Positions 53,899 through 64,000 of a stretch of 64,000 nt of DNA are shown in pieces. Within the stretch, counting starts at the first letter, position 1. Each line of letters begins with the position of its first letter. Source of the DNA: Argentina anserina (lineage: Eukaryota > Streptophyta > Magnoliopsida > Rosales > Rosaceae); contig NC_065876.1 in the NCBI RefSeq assembly GCF_933775445.1, forward strand, positions 22,878,001 to 22,942,000. The letters are read 5' to 3'. Both the position numbers and the translations under genes were made by a program. The notes beneath the pieces were generated by a model. It did no database searches. It saw nothing but the letters and a program-made list of their open reading frames with translations, and was not told the origin of the DNA.

Positions 53899-54302
53899 AC
53901 AGTTCTTATCAAGAGTGAAGCTTCACTCTGAAATTACAGAGTGAAGTTCCAATTTTGGCACACTTTTCGGTCAAATTTTTTCACCATAAGAGATTCAATA
54001 TTTAGGTATGTTATTCAAGATCATCTCTACAAAGTTTCATCCAATTTGACAATGGTTTGAGCTTTCAAAATTGATATTTACACGAACGGTTCACGTTGAA
54101 CAGTTTTAATTCATTCATTGATTTAATCTAATTTCAATACATTAACGATATTCGAATTAGATGAAATTTTGTAGAGATGATTTTGAATAGCATACCTAAA
54201 TATTGAATCGCTTATGGTGAAAACATTTGACCGAAAAGTGTGCCAAAATTGAAACTTCACTTTGAAATTTCAGAGTGAAGCTTCACTCTGGATAGAGACT
54301 GT
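53899..54302. mobile_element. 404-bp foldback MITE, copy 2
   Basis: It begins ACAGTTCTTATCAAGAG and ends CTCTGGATAGAGACTGT within TA microsatellite. It is one long imperfect inverted repeat, collinear and of equal length with 41392-41795. It marks the 5' edge of the surviving TPS pseudogene 2. Confidence 0.88.
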
Positions 54303-54875
54303 ATATATATATATATAAGAAATCATAAATATGGATATAAATATATAAATTTCTATGACCTATAAATATATGAAGTATTTCGCTGAAAATAGATTAAATA
54401 GGTTTTCTATTTTTGTTTTATTTTGTTTGTATTTAAAGAGGTGAAACCCAAGACCTTGATCCATTACCCAGGCCCAAAGCTTAAGAAAAAAACTTCATGT
54501 CGTAGAAAAAGAAAGAGAGAACGACATCTTTTGTTTCTTCTTCTTCCTCCTCCTCATCTTCTCCTTCTCATGCTTCATCGTCTTCTTCCTCATCATTTTT
54601 TTCTGCTATTCCTAATTTGAATAAGTTCTCCTTCCATCATAAAAACCATCAGCTATCTTAGACAATCTGGAAGAATCCTAACAACTGACATAGTTAAACA
54701 TGAGGTGTCAAGAGGGTGGAGAATAAGTTTGTCATTGATGACTTCTCCAGGCTAGGAAGCAGGAGCTAGAACCCTATAAATCTAGAGGTTGTAGGTCTAG
54801 TACCTAAACGGGTAAGAATTCCTGATTTGGACACTACTTTCCCAAACATTATAAATAGGGGTGTGTTCTGCATTT
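54303..54875. other. Intergenic
   Basis: No gene is seen. The open frame 54423-54620 is a Lys/Arg run followed by a Leu/Pro run from CTT-rich DNA and has no other support. Confidence 0.6.
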
Positions 54876-55795
54876 TGAAAATACAAGATAGAACAACAAC
54901 GAGTAATAGCAGCGGAATATGTAGAAAAATTTTACTTTTCTATTGAATAAACGATATTACAATGATTACACCTTAATTAATAATAATGTTATTCTCAAAA
55001 GTAAAAATACTTCTTACTTGATAGTCACAATCAAGCATGAAACAACCTCACTAAGATCGTTGCTTCAAGTGTCGATACAACCTCACTAAGATCGTTGTAG
55101 TCACACGAATGATCAACCTCACTAAGAACGTTGATGTTGCCACTAAGTCTTCAATGGAGTCACAAAGATCTCCTAGCACTAAGCTTCTCTTTGTTGTCAA
55201 TTTTCTTCTCTTTGAATTCACCTCTTTTCTTCTTTTTCTCTCTTTTTCTCCTTCTTTCTGCCGTGTCTCTCCTAGAGGCTATTTTACTTACTGCCTATAT
55301 ACATCATATATATAGCAGCCACCAACAAACCCTAACCCTAGTGCAAATAGGTAATCAACCTAATTTCCCTTCCTAATACATCTCACATAAAAAAGGAAAA
55401 AATCCATATGAATATGGAATACACCTTTTATTTTGAATTCTTTTCTATAACAATTCCCAAACACCATTTAACTAAATATATATTCCCAAATATATATCAA
55501 TCTACCCATAATCAAATCGGTGTAGACTTCTTTGGTAGGAAAAACAAACCATAATCTTTTCCTAGTCCAATTAGGAAACAACTTCAATTATCATTTTGCA
55601 TATCAAATCTCCATGACTTGTCATCCACACCTTTGGATCTTCATCAACTATATGGAGGCCAATATATGTACCTTCAATCTCTCCCTTTGGCATTCCATGC
55701 AACTTTCACCATCAAGTACCTACAAGACCACCATAAACAATGTAAGTACAATTTTGTTTTTGATAAACAAACTTCAAACATAAACACTAATGTCA
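54876..55795 (-). repeat. 3' LTR of the 55-63 kb copia element
   Basis: On the plus strand it begins TGAAAATACAAGATAG. The inner edge near 55795 is inferred from the polypurine tract (minus strand TTAGGGGGAAAATC) at about 55810-55826. It contains CACTAAGATCGTTG-type short direct repeats (four units at about 55045-55135). The plus-strand frames inside at 55109-55376 are not genes. Confidence 0.7.
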
Positions 55796-57285
55796 TTCGT
55801 AGGGACTTGATTTTCCCCCTAAGTTGATGAAGCCAAAGGGGGAGAAAGTAATATGAACATCAGCCTCTCACTACTACACATAACATCATCAATGACGTTT
55901 GAAAAACGCCATGGAAACCTTTTAACGACGTTTTTCGACGCCATCGTCAAGCGCCGTAGAAACCGACGCCGTCCTTTCACACAAATTTCACGGCGTTCAA
56001 AAAACGCAATAGAATATTTTTTCATGGCGTTTGGCAAACGCCATTGAATCTTTTTTTAATGGCGTTTCTAAACGCTATAAAATTAATGACGTTTGTCAAA
56101 CGCCATGAAAAGAAGATTCAATGGCGTTTGGAAAACGCCATGGATCTTTTTTCAATTTAAAAAAAATATATAATTGATTTTCTGATTATATGCAGAAAAT
56201 CAAAAATCTCATTGGCAAGAAATTATATGAATCACAATGACACAATTTCATTACTATGTACCCAATTGACAATATATCCATCAAAGTAATCTTCTTAACT
56301 CTAGAAATTTACAAATATGTAACCTAAATGAAAGAAAAGAAAATAGCTAAGACGACATTGCTTAAGACAATATATCTATGGAGTTGAGCAGCAACTGTCT
56401 TGAAATTTGGTGGAGATTAGCACCCTCCTATATATACCAAACAGAGAAAGATCATATTATAAACAACTTAATTTCATAAACATGTGTTACTAGAGTAACG
56501 AAACAATTGTCTAAAAGGTTTCCCACCAAGTGCCCAGTGTTCTGGTTTTTTCAATGCTCAAGTTAGTAGCAGTTTGCAGCTGCCAAATTCGCAGAATGTG
56601 ACCTACAAGTTCTACCATGTAGACAATATATTCAACAAAATAAACCAAGCATAGTGAAATTTACTACTGTAATAAATTTAACCAGTATATATATAGTAGT
56701 AGCTAGTATCTATATTTCCCACAGCTTTGTGAACGGACTGTACAAATCAAAGATGAGACAATCTGTACAAAGCAAAGTAAGAACCATGTAAATATATCAC
56801 ATCTAAATATTAGAAATGCAAAGGTAGACAATATCCTGTTGAAACTTATGCACTAATTGACTATGTCAAATGACTGTTAGATAAGGTTCCTCTGTATATG
56901 TTGGTTTCCAATATCAGATTGTTGCCGCATTGACTGAAGAAGAAAATATAAACTCATCTAGAACCTCAGATGATTAAACTTAGTATTCAACAGAAGCAAA
57001 TTCATCCTTAGAATTTGAAATTAGCCAAATATGAAGAGAACAATCATACCTTAAACACAAAATGTTTCTTATTTACAGATTAAAAAAATTCACAAAACTC
57101 ATTAAATTGACACTTCATACTATCTTAAAATGCCAGAATCTCATTCCAGCATCCAGAATTAATTCATTCACACAAAAGACCCAAACTTTGGCATATGAGA
57201 TATATATACAAAGTTACAAACACATAGAGTCAACATGAGCGTTGTCATATCAAATATATCTTAAATTAGAAACAAGTGCTAGTTC

Positions 57286-58008
57286 TTAGTTGAGAAGACC
57301 AAATATAAAATGAAGAAAAAAACGACTTAAGAAAGGTACCAGAATCTGAGAAACAATGAGATATATTGGCTGCTTTAGTAGAGCTTGCCAATTGGATTCA
57401 TCTGACTTTCCAACATTACATAAGCTGAAACAGATATACAACACATAAAGAGTGATCAGTCCAGCAAAATTTAAATCCTCAAACTGAAACATCACATTGA
57501 GGGCATACCTCTGACTTTTGTACAAATTCTATAATCAAAGTGGGTTCGAATTAAGAGTCATACCCAGCCTTAATTTCTTATGAGCCCAACTTTCGCATCC
57601 AGATCCCAAAATAATACAAACGTCGAAAACCGAATTCAAATTCATTACCCAGAAATCTCAAACTAAAAACCCTAAATCCGGAAACAAGCAAAGTCCGAAA
57701 ACCGAATTCAAATCCATTGATTCATTAAGAGGCTTACAATCATAGAACAGATCTAGACCTCATGAATTACCAAGAGAAATGACACAAAAAGGAATAAGTC
57801 ATATACCCAGGCAAAGATGATGGAGACGGAGACTAGTAGATCCCGCCGCAGCAATCAGCTGCACCGCCCAACATGGCTCTGCTTGGGATAACGATGGAAT
57901 TTGGTTGGGAGGAATTGGGGATCGAATTAGGGTTTTAGAGGATCTCGACGCCACTGGCGTGCTCGACTCTCTCCCGGCATCCATGGTCGACGAGACTTGG
58001 ATTCTCAA
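57286..58008 (-). pseudogene. Captured gene fragment inside the CACTA element
   Basis: On the minus strand, an ATG near 57982 opens MDAGRESSTPVASRSSK and continues to a splice-like CTGG|GTATATGAC near 57806. A second open piece at about 57510-57340 reads MFQFEDLNFAGLITLYVLYI and may be a later exon with a membrane segment. The Ser/Pro-rich first piece is followed on the genome by repeats of GTCCGAAAACCGAATTCAAA (two units at about 57617 and 57691). I do not recognise the donor gene. The (GA)n run at 58098-58130 resembles a plant 5' UTR. Confidence 0.4.
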
Positions 58009-58097
58009 CGAGAAAGATTAGGGATTAGGTTCGGCTGCCGATATGAGATCAGAGTGCTTCCGAGATGAGGGTCAGGGCTAAGATTTGTGGCTGGAGT

Positions 58098-58130
58098 TGG
58101 CTGAGAGAGAGAGAGAGAGAGAAAGAGAGA
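58098..58130. repeat. GA microsatellite
   Basis: Sixteen or so GA units with one AA interruption, within the CACTA element. Confidence 0.9.
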
Positions 58131-58498
58131 TTTTGGGTGAAGAGTTTTCTAAGAGTAAGAGAGTATCGGTAATGGGTTTGAATGGAAACATAATCGCAAA
58201 GTGGAATAAAAGAATATTAATCCAATACGTTACGACGTTTTTGAACGCCAGGAACACATACCTATTCCATGACGTTTGCCAAACGCCAGCAAATAACATT
58301 ACCACGGCGTTTTACAAACGCCATTAAAATTTCAGTAATTTGACGGCGTTTGAAAACGCTAGGAATCCTAACTTTAGAATAGAGACTCGAAAATTCAATG
58401 GCGTTTTTGAAAAAAAACGTCATCAAATCAACTTTCAATGGCGTTTTTAAAAAAACGCCATGCCTCAAATGCCATTAAAGGCAATATGTGTAGTAGTG

Positions 58499-60149
58499 TC
58501 TTCTATCTCATGACGAGTGCTCCTTGCTCCACTCAGGTTAAAAGACATAGTTAGGAACCAACAAAGCAGAATAACATATTTGAGGTAGGAGACGTAAACC
58601 ACGAAAAAGAAGTCACCATTCACAAAAACTTGCAGGACATTAGTATCATAGAGATCAAAGAGTAAAGCCTCAATATGCATGATGAAGAAATAATTCATAA
58701 TTCGAATAAAACTCTGGCATTCAAAATGACAGCCGCTTCGGGAATAGCTTTTGGTCCAACCTTACAGACATGTGCAAGAAGTCAGATGCATACATATTAC
58801 TATCTTAAAATAACTATGACATATAAGAGATATCCGTCCATAAAAGAATGCACATCATAAAAATCAAGCACACGGCAAAAAAACCACACATGTAAGAAGT
58901 AAAATACTCTATATTCTTCTGTATAATCGATTATCATGAAAACCAAACTCTAGAAGCATTTTCACAAATAGCCACTGCATGCATATCACATATATATTAG
59001 TACACGACTACTAATAAATAAGAAACTAGAGAAAACTTGCAATACTAGTCACACACATACGGTTCAATTTTGAAGAATATTGCATGTAATTAAAAATAGA
59101 ACTAGACGTTAGTTTGAACCACCCAGCATAGATACTATTCAAGGCATGATGGAATTTTTGAATATATAAATAAGAAACAGGCAGACCACTCTAAGGATAG
59201 AAACCATTTTAAGACCTTACATGCACTTAGCTCTCAACACTACTTGTAGGGGCATGACAGAGACCATAATATCACAGTAACACAAACGGTCTAAGCATAT
59301 CATACAACCATAGTAAGAGTTAATACAATGACCTGAACATTCTTGTTGAGCAAGACAATACACTTTATCAACCACACAAACAAACATCCTCGAGTAATAT
59401 GCATGATCATTAGCCAATAGCAAGATGTGATGTGCATTTGAATATACTTCATAATGAGAATGAAAAAAACGAGTGATTAAATACGCAAGCCAACTTAAAC
59501 GACACTCCCCCTATCTCTCCATATAATCACCTTATAACATCATAATTCGTATTTTTCTTATTTTGATAATATAAGCTCAGAACATTGCTGAGACAATTTT
59601 TTTTAGCCACCGTGGAGACCAAGCCAGCCCATTCCAACAGGTATCGAGTAGTTAGTCAATCCCTGGAGAGGAGAGCTAGCTTGGTCTAAAACTATCATAT
59701 CCTCCGGGGAGACCAAACCAGTCCATTCCTCTAGGATTCGAGTAGTTAGTCAACTCTTAGAGATGTAGAACTAGCCTGGCCTAAGACTGCATGCACAAAT
59801 TCCTTACATTTTTTTCTTGCATGCAGTCACAATCTATAACATGTATTCAACTACACCAGCTCCTGATTAGGTGACTCAACTCAGATTTGTCCACCACTAT
59901 GAAGTATATGTATGTTAGAATCAAACATAAAGGCTAATGATCATGAATAATATCCGAGAACACTGGATGGGTGATCCAAAACAACAATGTCAAAAGCACT
60001 AAAGAAATAACAGGTAAGTGCAGTAACTCATCCATAGTAAGATAAGATCAAAGACAAAGGAAGGTTACCTTGACATATGTACCCACCAAATCTGTTATTT
60101 GTCAATATTGAGAGCAAATGCCAATGACATTACGTAAGGTCAGAAAGTG
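58499..60149. other. 3' interior of the copia element, non-coding
   Basis: No coding sequence is evident between the CACTA insertion and the RNase H end. It includes the tandem repeat at 59607-59795 and many short microsatellite-like phrases. Confidence 0.5.
59607..59795. repeat. 94-bp tandem duplication
   Basis: Units starting near 59607 and 59701 share GGGGAGACCAA-type sequence, CCAG(C/T)CCATTCC, TCGAGTAGTTAGTCAA and CTAGC(T/C)TGG(T/C)CTAA. They differ at a number of sites, so the duplication is older than the copia insertion or evolved within the family. Confidence 0.8.
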
Positions 60150-60400
60150 TTATGTATCTAGTGGTTTGGTAAACAAGTCTGCCCATTGATAATTTGTAGA
60201 AACAAATTCTAATGATAGAATATTCTTATCAACAAGTTCACAAATGAAAATGATACCATATATCAATATGGTTAGTTCAAGTATGTTGAACAAGATTCTT
60301 GGAAATATTAATAGCACTTGTATTATCACAGAATACAACAAGCTTTCCTTGCGGAATACCATAATCTTTAAGCATATTTTTCAACCAAAGCATTTGTGTA
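60150..60400 (-). pseudogene. Copia RNase H C-terminal remnant
   Basis: The minus frame 60362-60150 contains ELVDKNILSLEFV and YQWADLFTKPLD, the end of copia RNase H. The upstream piece, in another frame, encodes sequence compatible with the CDNTSAI region. The frame change shows decay. Confidence 0.75.
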
Positions 60401-60581
60401 CAACAACTACATGGATCAACATATTCAACTTCTATTATAGACAATGAGTGCAAATTTATTTCTAACTATGTCATGCAACTAAATTCTTACCAACGAAGAA
60501 ACAACCACCACTAGTGCTCTTTCGATCTTGCAGATTACCTCTCTAATCAGCATCAGAATAACCTGCAATTTCAGCGTTAGT

Positions 60582-61770
60582 TCATTTAACTTTCTCTTTA
60601 ATAAAACTTACTAGAGCTTTGTTAATTTCCATATTTTCAGTGTCAGAGCTTTCTGTGTTTTCTCCTTTGTGTGACGCAATTTTCATTGTCCTTTCTCTGG
60701 TCCGAACGCCTTCTCCAATGACATCTCTAGTTGAATGATCTTTTTTGAACCTGTTTAAAAACTGTACGAAATTTTGTTGCAGGTTGTAAATTTTTATCAA
60801 CTTCTCTTGATTCTCCATGTGACTGCACATTTGTATTATTAGTTCTTGATAACCCATCATCAGATAATTCAAACAAATCCACATAATGATCAGCAATTAC
60901 ATTTATAGAGTCAATTACAGTTCTAGTTTCTTTATCATCAGATTCATAATCTATATCAATACAACACATATTACAATAAGTTTCTATGTGACTCTGGTCT
61001 TCCTTTTTCCTCCAGACTTTCTTACCTGGATATCTCTGAGTCTTTTTCACATCCTGCTTAGTTTCTTTATAAGATTTAGATAAACCAACAAAGTGAGAAA
61101 TATCACGTAAAAACTGACTATGTTGTTCCAACTTACTTCGAATATCTTTAATATTTTTCTCATATATGTCATTCGACTTGATCACTTTTGAATTGAAAGA
61201 AGTCTGAATATTCTCAGTTTTTTCATGTTCTCCAACATATGTGTCACTTGTCTTTGAACCTGTTTGTTCACGAACAAAGTTAGTAGAGAAATTAAAATTT
61301 CTATTTGAGCTAGACTTACCAGTATATCCAAGTCTGGTTCTATCATTGTAGCTCTTCCCTGAACTCAAAATGTCAGATAATGATTTCGAACTATTTTGAA
61401 ATTTTCCAACCTTGTTATTTGTTCCATCAAGCAAAATCTGCAACTTGCCAAGTTTAGAGTTTAATAAATCAATTAGATCGTCTTTTTCGATTACCTCATC
61501 CTGTAGCATTTGAATCTTTGCTAGAAGCCGTTTTCTTTCAAGCACATGATCAACATTTTCACTTTTCTTTTTCAGGTTCAATTTCTCCACTTCCCATTCC
61601 AATTTTTCACCTTTTAGCTTCTCCACTTGTTGCTTTAATAGAATATTCTTTTCTGAAATTTTCTCAGCAACCTTTATAACTTTTGCTTGATAATCAATTA
61701 TCTCATTATCCTCAGTTGTTTTCTCCATCTTCTTCTTGATTCTCTTCATCCTCAGTTTTTGAACCTGCAT
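60582..61770 (-). pseudogene. Copia coiled-coil region after the zinc knuckle
   Basis: The open frame 61770-60727 (347 residues) begins with a long Lys/Glu/Leu-rich coiled coil (KIQMLQDEVIEKDDLIDLL), then a Ser/Asn-rich stretch and a Cys-containing part (ETYCNMCCIDIDYESD). A second frame, 60896-60582, overlaps its end. Some plant copia elements carry such an extended region downstream of gag; the protease DSG motif expected next is not found, which fits the deletion. Confidence 0.5.
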
Positions 61771-62871
61771 AATCTAAAGAGAAAGAAGATACAAGAGCAA
61801 AAGTTTTGTCCCTTTTTGGGGAACTATCATCATCATCACTCCAAGAGGACTTGTAAGCCTTATTACCTGAATCAAATTTCTTATTTCCATAGTTAGTAGC
61901 AACGTGGCCAATGCCACCACAAGTATAACACTTCTTATTATTATTACTACTACTTCCATACTCATACTTCTTTTGTGAGTAATTATCATTACATTTTTCA
62001 AAACGCCTATTATTTCCATTAAAATTCCTCCTAGAATTCTGATTATTTTGTTCATTTGAATTTGACTTTCTCTGACTCAGAAATTTCTCAAATTCTAAAA
62101 TCAACTGTTCATTTTTTCAGCTTCCTCAGAGCTTGATTTAGGATTTTTTGTAACACTTAAAGCAATATTTTTAGAATTCATACCTTTCGGTCTTTCATCC
62201 TCTTCAAGCTCCATCTCCCAAGCCTTCAGGTTTCCAATCAACAAGTCCACATAATATGTGTTGAGATTATATTGTTCCTGAATCGTTGTCTTTTTCATCC
62301 TGTAAGACTTTGGAAGAGACCGTAATATTTTTCTTACAATATCAGATTCTTGTAAAGGTCTTCCAAGGCTTTCACATAAACTAGAGAGATCAGTAAAACG
62401 ACTATAAAAATCATCAATAGTTTCATCATCTCTCATTTTTAAAGCATCGATTTCAGAATAATATTGTTGTAATCTTTGTTCTTTTACAATATCATTACCT
62501 TCATTTAAAACACAAAGTTTATCCCAAACCTGTTTGGCTGTAACGCAATTCTGAACTCTTTTCCTTTCTTCTCTGCTCATTGACGCATATAGAGCATTAA
62601 GAGCCTTGTGATTTCCTTCACTAGCCTTAATCACCTTTTCAGTCCACTCATCTTCGTCTTTTAATTCACCAGTGGATGTCCCCTCAGTAGTTTTTGAATT
62701 AACATCTTTCATTGAAGGTTTCCATCCACGTTCAACGCTTCTCCATGCATGAAAATCAATACCATATATAAAGGATCTCATTTGAAGCTTCCATTGAGCA
62801 AAATCCATACTGTAGAGCATGGGTGGTTGATTCAATCCTTGACGTTCCATCTTTAATCCCACAGATCTCAC
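61712..62871 (-). pseudogene. Copia Gag (UBN2-type) with degenerate zinc knuckle
   Basis: Segment 62871-62101 begins near MERQGLNQPPMLYSMDFAQW and holds a UBN2-type Gag core (CVTAKQVWDKL, IDDFYSRFTDLSSLCESLG, ILRSLPKSYRMK). Segment 62104-61712 continues after a frame overlap with an Asn/Arg-rich tail and CYTCGGIGHVATNY, a CCHC knuckle whose last Cys position is Tyr. Gag forms the virus-like particle, and the altered knuckle would weaken RNA binding. It is otherwise the best preserved part of the element. Confidence 0.8.
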
Positions 62872-62887
62872 TAAGTACGTCTAGTGA

Positions 62888-62902
62888 CCTGCTCTGGTAC
62901 CA
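62888..62902 (-). other. Copia primer-binding site (tRNA-Met)
   Basis: The minus strand reads TGGTACCAGAGCAGG two bases from the LTR edge, one mismatch from the usual TGGTATCAGAGCAGG complementary to initiator tRNA-Met. It fixes the LTR boundary at 62905 and the strand of the element. Confidence 0.85.
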
Positions 62903-62904
62903 AT

Positions 62905-63685
62905 TGAAAATACAAGATAGAACAACAACGAGTAATAGCAGCGGAATATGTAGAAGAATTTTACTTTTCTATTGAATAAACGATATTACAATGATTACAC
63001 CTTAATCAATAATAATGTTATTCTCAAAAATAAAAATACTTCTTACTTGATAGTCACAATAAAGCATGAAACAACCTCACTAAGATCATTGCTTCAAGTG
63101 TCGATACAACCTCACTAAGATCGTTGTAGTCACATGAATGATCAACCTCATTAAGAACGTTGATGTTGCCACTAAGTCTTCAATGGAGTCACAAAGATCT
63201 CATAGCACTAAGCTTCTCTTTATTTTCAATTTTCTTCTCTTTGAATTCACCTCTTTTCTTCTTTTTCTCTCTTTTTCTCCTTCTCTCTTTTTCTCCTTTT
63301 TTTGCCGTGTCTCTCCTAGAGGCTATTTTACCTACTGCCTATATACATCATATATATAGCAGCCACCAACAAACCGTAACCCTAGTACAAATAGGTAATC
63401 AACCTAATTTCCCTTCCTAATATATCTCACATAAAAAGGGAAAAAATCCATATGAATATGGAATACACCTTTTATTTTGAATCCTTTTCTATAACAATTC
63501 CCAAACACCATTTAACTAAATATATATTCCCAAATATATATCAATCTACCCATAATCAAATCGGTGGAGACTTCTTTGGTAGGAAAAACAAACCATAATC
63601 TTTTCCTAGTCCAATTAGGAAACAATTTCAATTCTCATTTTGCATATCAAATCTCCATGACTTGTCCTCCACACCTTTAGATCTT
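62905..63685 (-). repeat. 5' LTR of the 55-63 kb copia element, truncated
   Basis: It aligns with 54876-55641. Differences include scattered substitutions and an extra CTCTCTTTTTCTCC-like stretch near 63283. Similarity stops at CTTTAGATCTT (63685), about 150 bases short of the inner edge of the other LTR, where sequence leading to NHL3 begins. Confidence 0.8.
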
Positions 63686-63894
63686 GTAAGATATGATTTC
63701 CAAGAGTTCAATCTGAACAGAGAGAAATAGAAGCAAATAGGTATTGAGAGTTGATTGATACCTATTTATGTTTAAATTATTTGTTTGTTTGTACTTTGTG
63801 ATTATGATTTAAATTATGAATTAGATTCACTTTGGAATTCGGTTATGTTGTTCCTGTGATCGGAAGATTTGCTATTCGGAATCAAGTTGAGATA
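63686..63894. other. Short unique stretch before the NHL3 leader
   Basis: Nothing recognisable. It does not match the DNA upstream of NHL2, so the duplicated module was broken here, probably by the copia insertion and a following rearrangement. Confidence 0.5.
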
Positions 63895-64000
63895 GATCGA
63901 CCCAGAGTAAAAAACCAAGGAACCACGCTCATAGGTGCCCTATTTTCACAAGGAAGAAAAAGACAGCGCCAGATACAATCCTCTCTGCGCCGGCAAATAT
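63895..64000 (+). promoter_or_regulatory. Leader and proximal promoter of a third NHL copy, cut by the window edge
   Basis: From GATCGACCCAGAGTAAAAAA to CTCTGCGCCGGCAAATAT the sequence is nearly identical to 39193-39299, the leader of NHL2. The last two bases are the AT of the expected ATG (63999). The coding part lies outside the window, so its integrity is unknown. Confidence 0.8.

Larger units (their letters stand above)
55869..58498. mobile_element. Non-autonomous CACTA element with 3-bp TSD
   Basis: The ends CACTACTACACATA and TATGTGTAGTAGTG are perfect 14-bp inverted repeats, flanked by TCT on both sides (55866-55868, 58499-58501), the 3-bp duplication of CACTA elements. About 300 bases at each end are packed with TGGCGTTT or AAACGCCA units in alternating orientation, which suits transposase binding. 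No transposase is present. The interior resembles a captured gene piece (57286-58008). Confidence 0.93.
54876..63685 (-). mobile_element. Copia retrotransposon, minus strand, with nested CACTA
   Basis: Long terminal repeats in the same orientation lie at 54876 to about 55795 and 62905-63685. Next to the right one, on the minus strand, is TGGTACCAGAGCAGG, a tRNA-Met primer site. Gag (62871-61712), a coiled-coil region (61770-60727) and the end of RNase H (60362-60150) follow in order. Protease, integrase and nearly all RT are missing between about 60730 and 60360. The interior also contains a CACTA element (55869-58498). The two LTRs differ at only a few percent of positions by eye, so insertion is fairly recent. 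The outer end of the right LTR is truncated or rearranged, so no target duplication can be checked. Confidence 0.82.

Noticed and set aside
55109..55376. Leu/Phe/Ser-rich frames in the copia LTRs (also 63138-63420)
   Set aside because: They are present in both LTRs, low in complexity and antisense to the element, with an indel in one copy.

Overview
The window is nuclear DNA of a flowering plant, most likely a eudicot. It is AT-rich, its genes have GT-AG introns, and it holds plant gene families (two-pore K+ channel, NDR1/HIN1-like, class II trehalose-phosphate synthase, LUC7), LTR retrotransposons, CACTA and hAT elements, an endogenous caulimovirid and pieces of plant mitochondrial and chloroplast DNA. 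Rosaceae is my guess from the florendovirus-like provirus and repeat style, but nothing here proves it.

Layout. 1-8900: mostly intergenic, with a broken LUC7-like splicing-factor copy (4177-5370), perhaps inside a CACTA-type element. 8966-10953: a three-exon gene for a small protein I do not recognise. 11709-13545: two-pore K+ channel paralogue A with a proline-rich N-terminus. 14171-17476: a solo LTR with clean target duplication, a 23-bp inverted repeat, a LINE-type RNase H remnant and a hAT MITE. About 17950-28025: a nearly full-length, broken endogenous pararetrovirus on the minus strand. It is split by a Mutator-like element that contains a copia LTR, which in turn contains 1.34 kb of apparently mitochondrial filler. 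28939-29607: NHL1. 31690-33882: two-pore channel paralogue B, whose cytosolic N-terminus carries ten copies of a 14-3-3-type motif. 34800-38770: TPS pseudogene 1 with a hAT insertion. 39298-40008: NHL2. 40246-47002: a decayed copia element. 47228-49783: a LINE-like insertion split by a solo LTR. 50150-53865: TPS pseudogene 2, split by a solo LTR that holds a mitochondrial rrn18 / chloroplast ndhF chimera. 54876-63685: a copia element (minus strand) with a nested CACTA element. 63895-64000: promoter and leader of a third NHL copy whose ATG begins at the last two bases.

How it fits together. A TPS(-)/NHL(+) divergent module has been duplicated: TPS pseudogene 1-NHL2, TPS pseudogene 2-NHL3, and NHL1 with only the shared upstream segment. 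The TPS copies have decayed while NHL1 and NHL2 stayed open, so the copies serve as empty-site references that prove and order several insertions. The two channel genes share an intron position and phase and an exon 1 built of 24-nt repeats, but the repeats encode different octapeptides. The two channels and the NHL proteins are all predicted membrane proteins; a functional link between them is not shown by the sequence.
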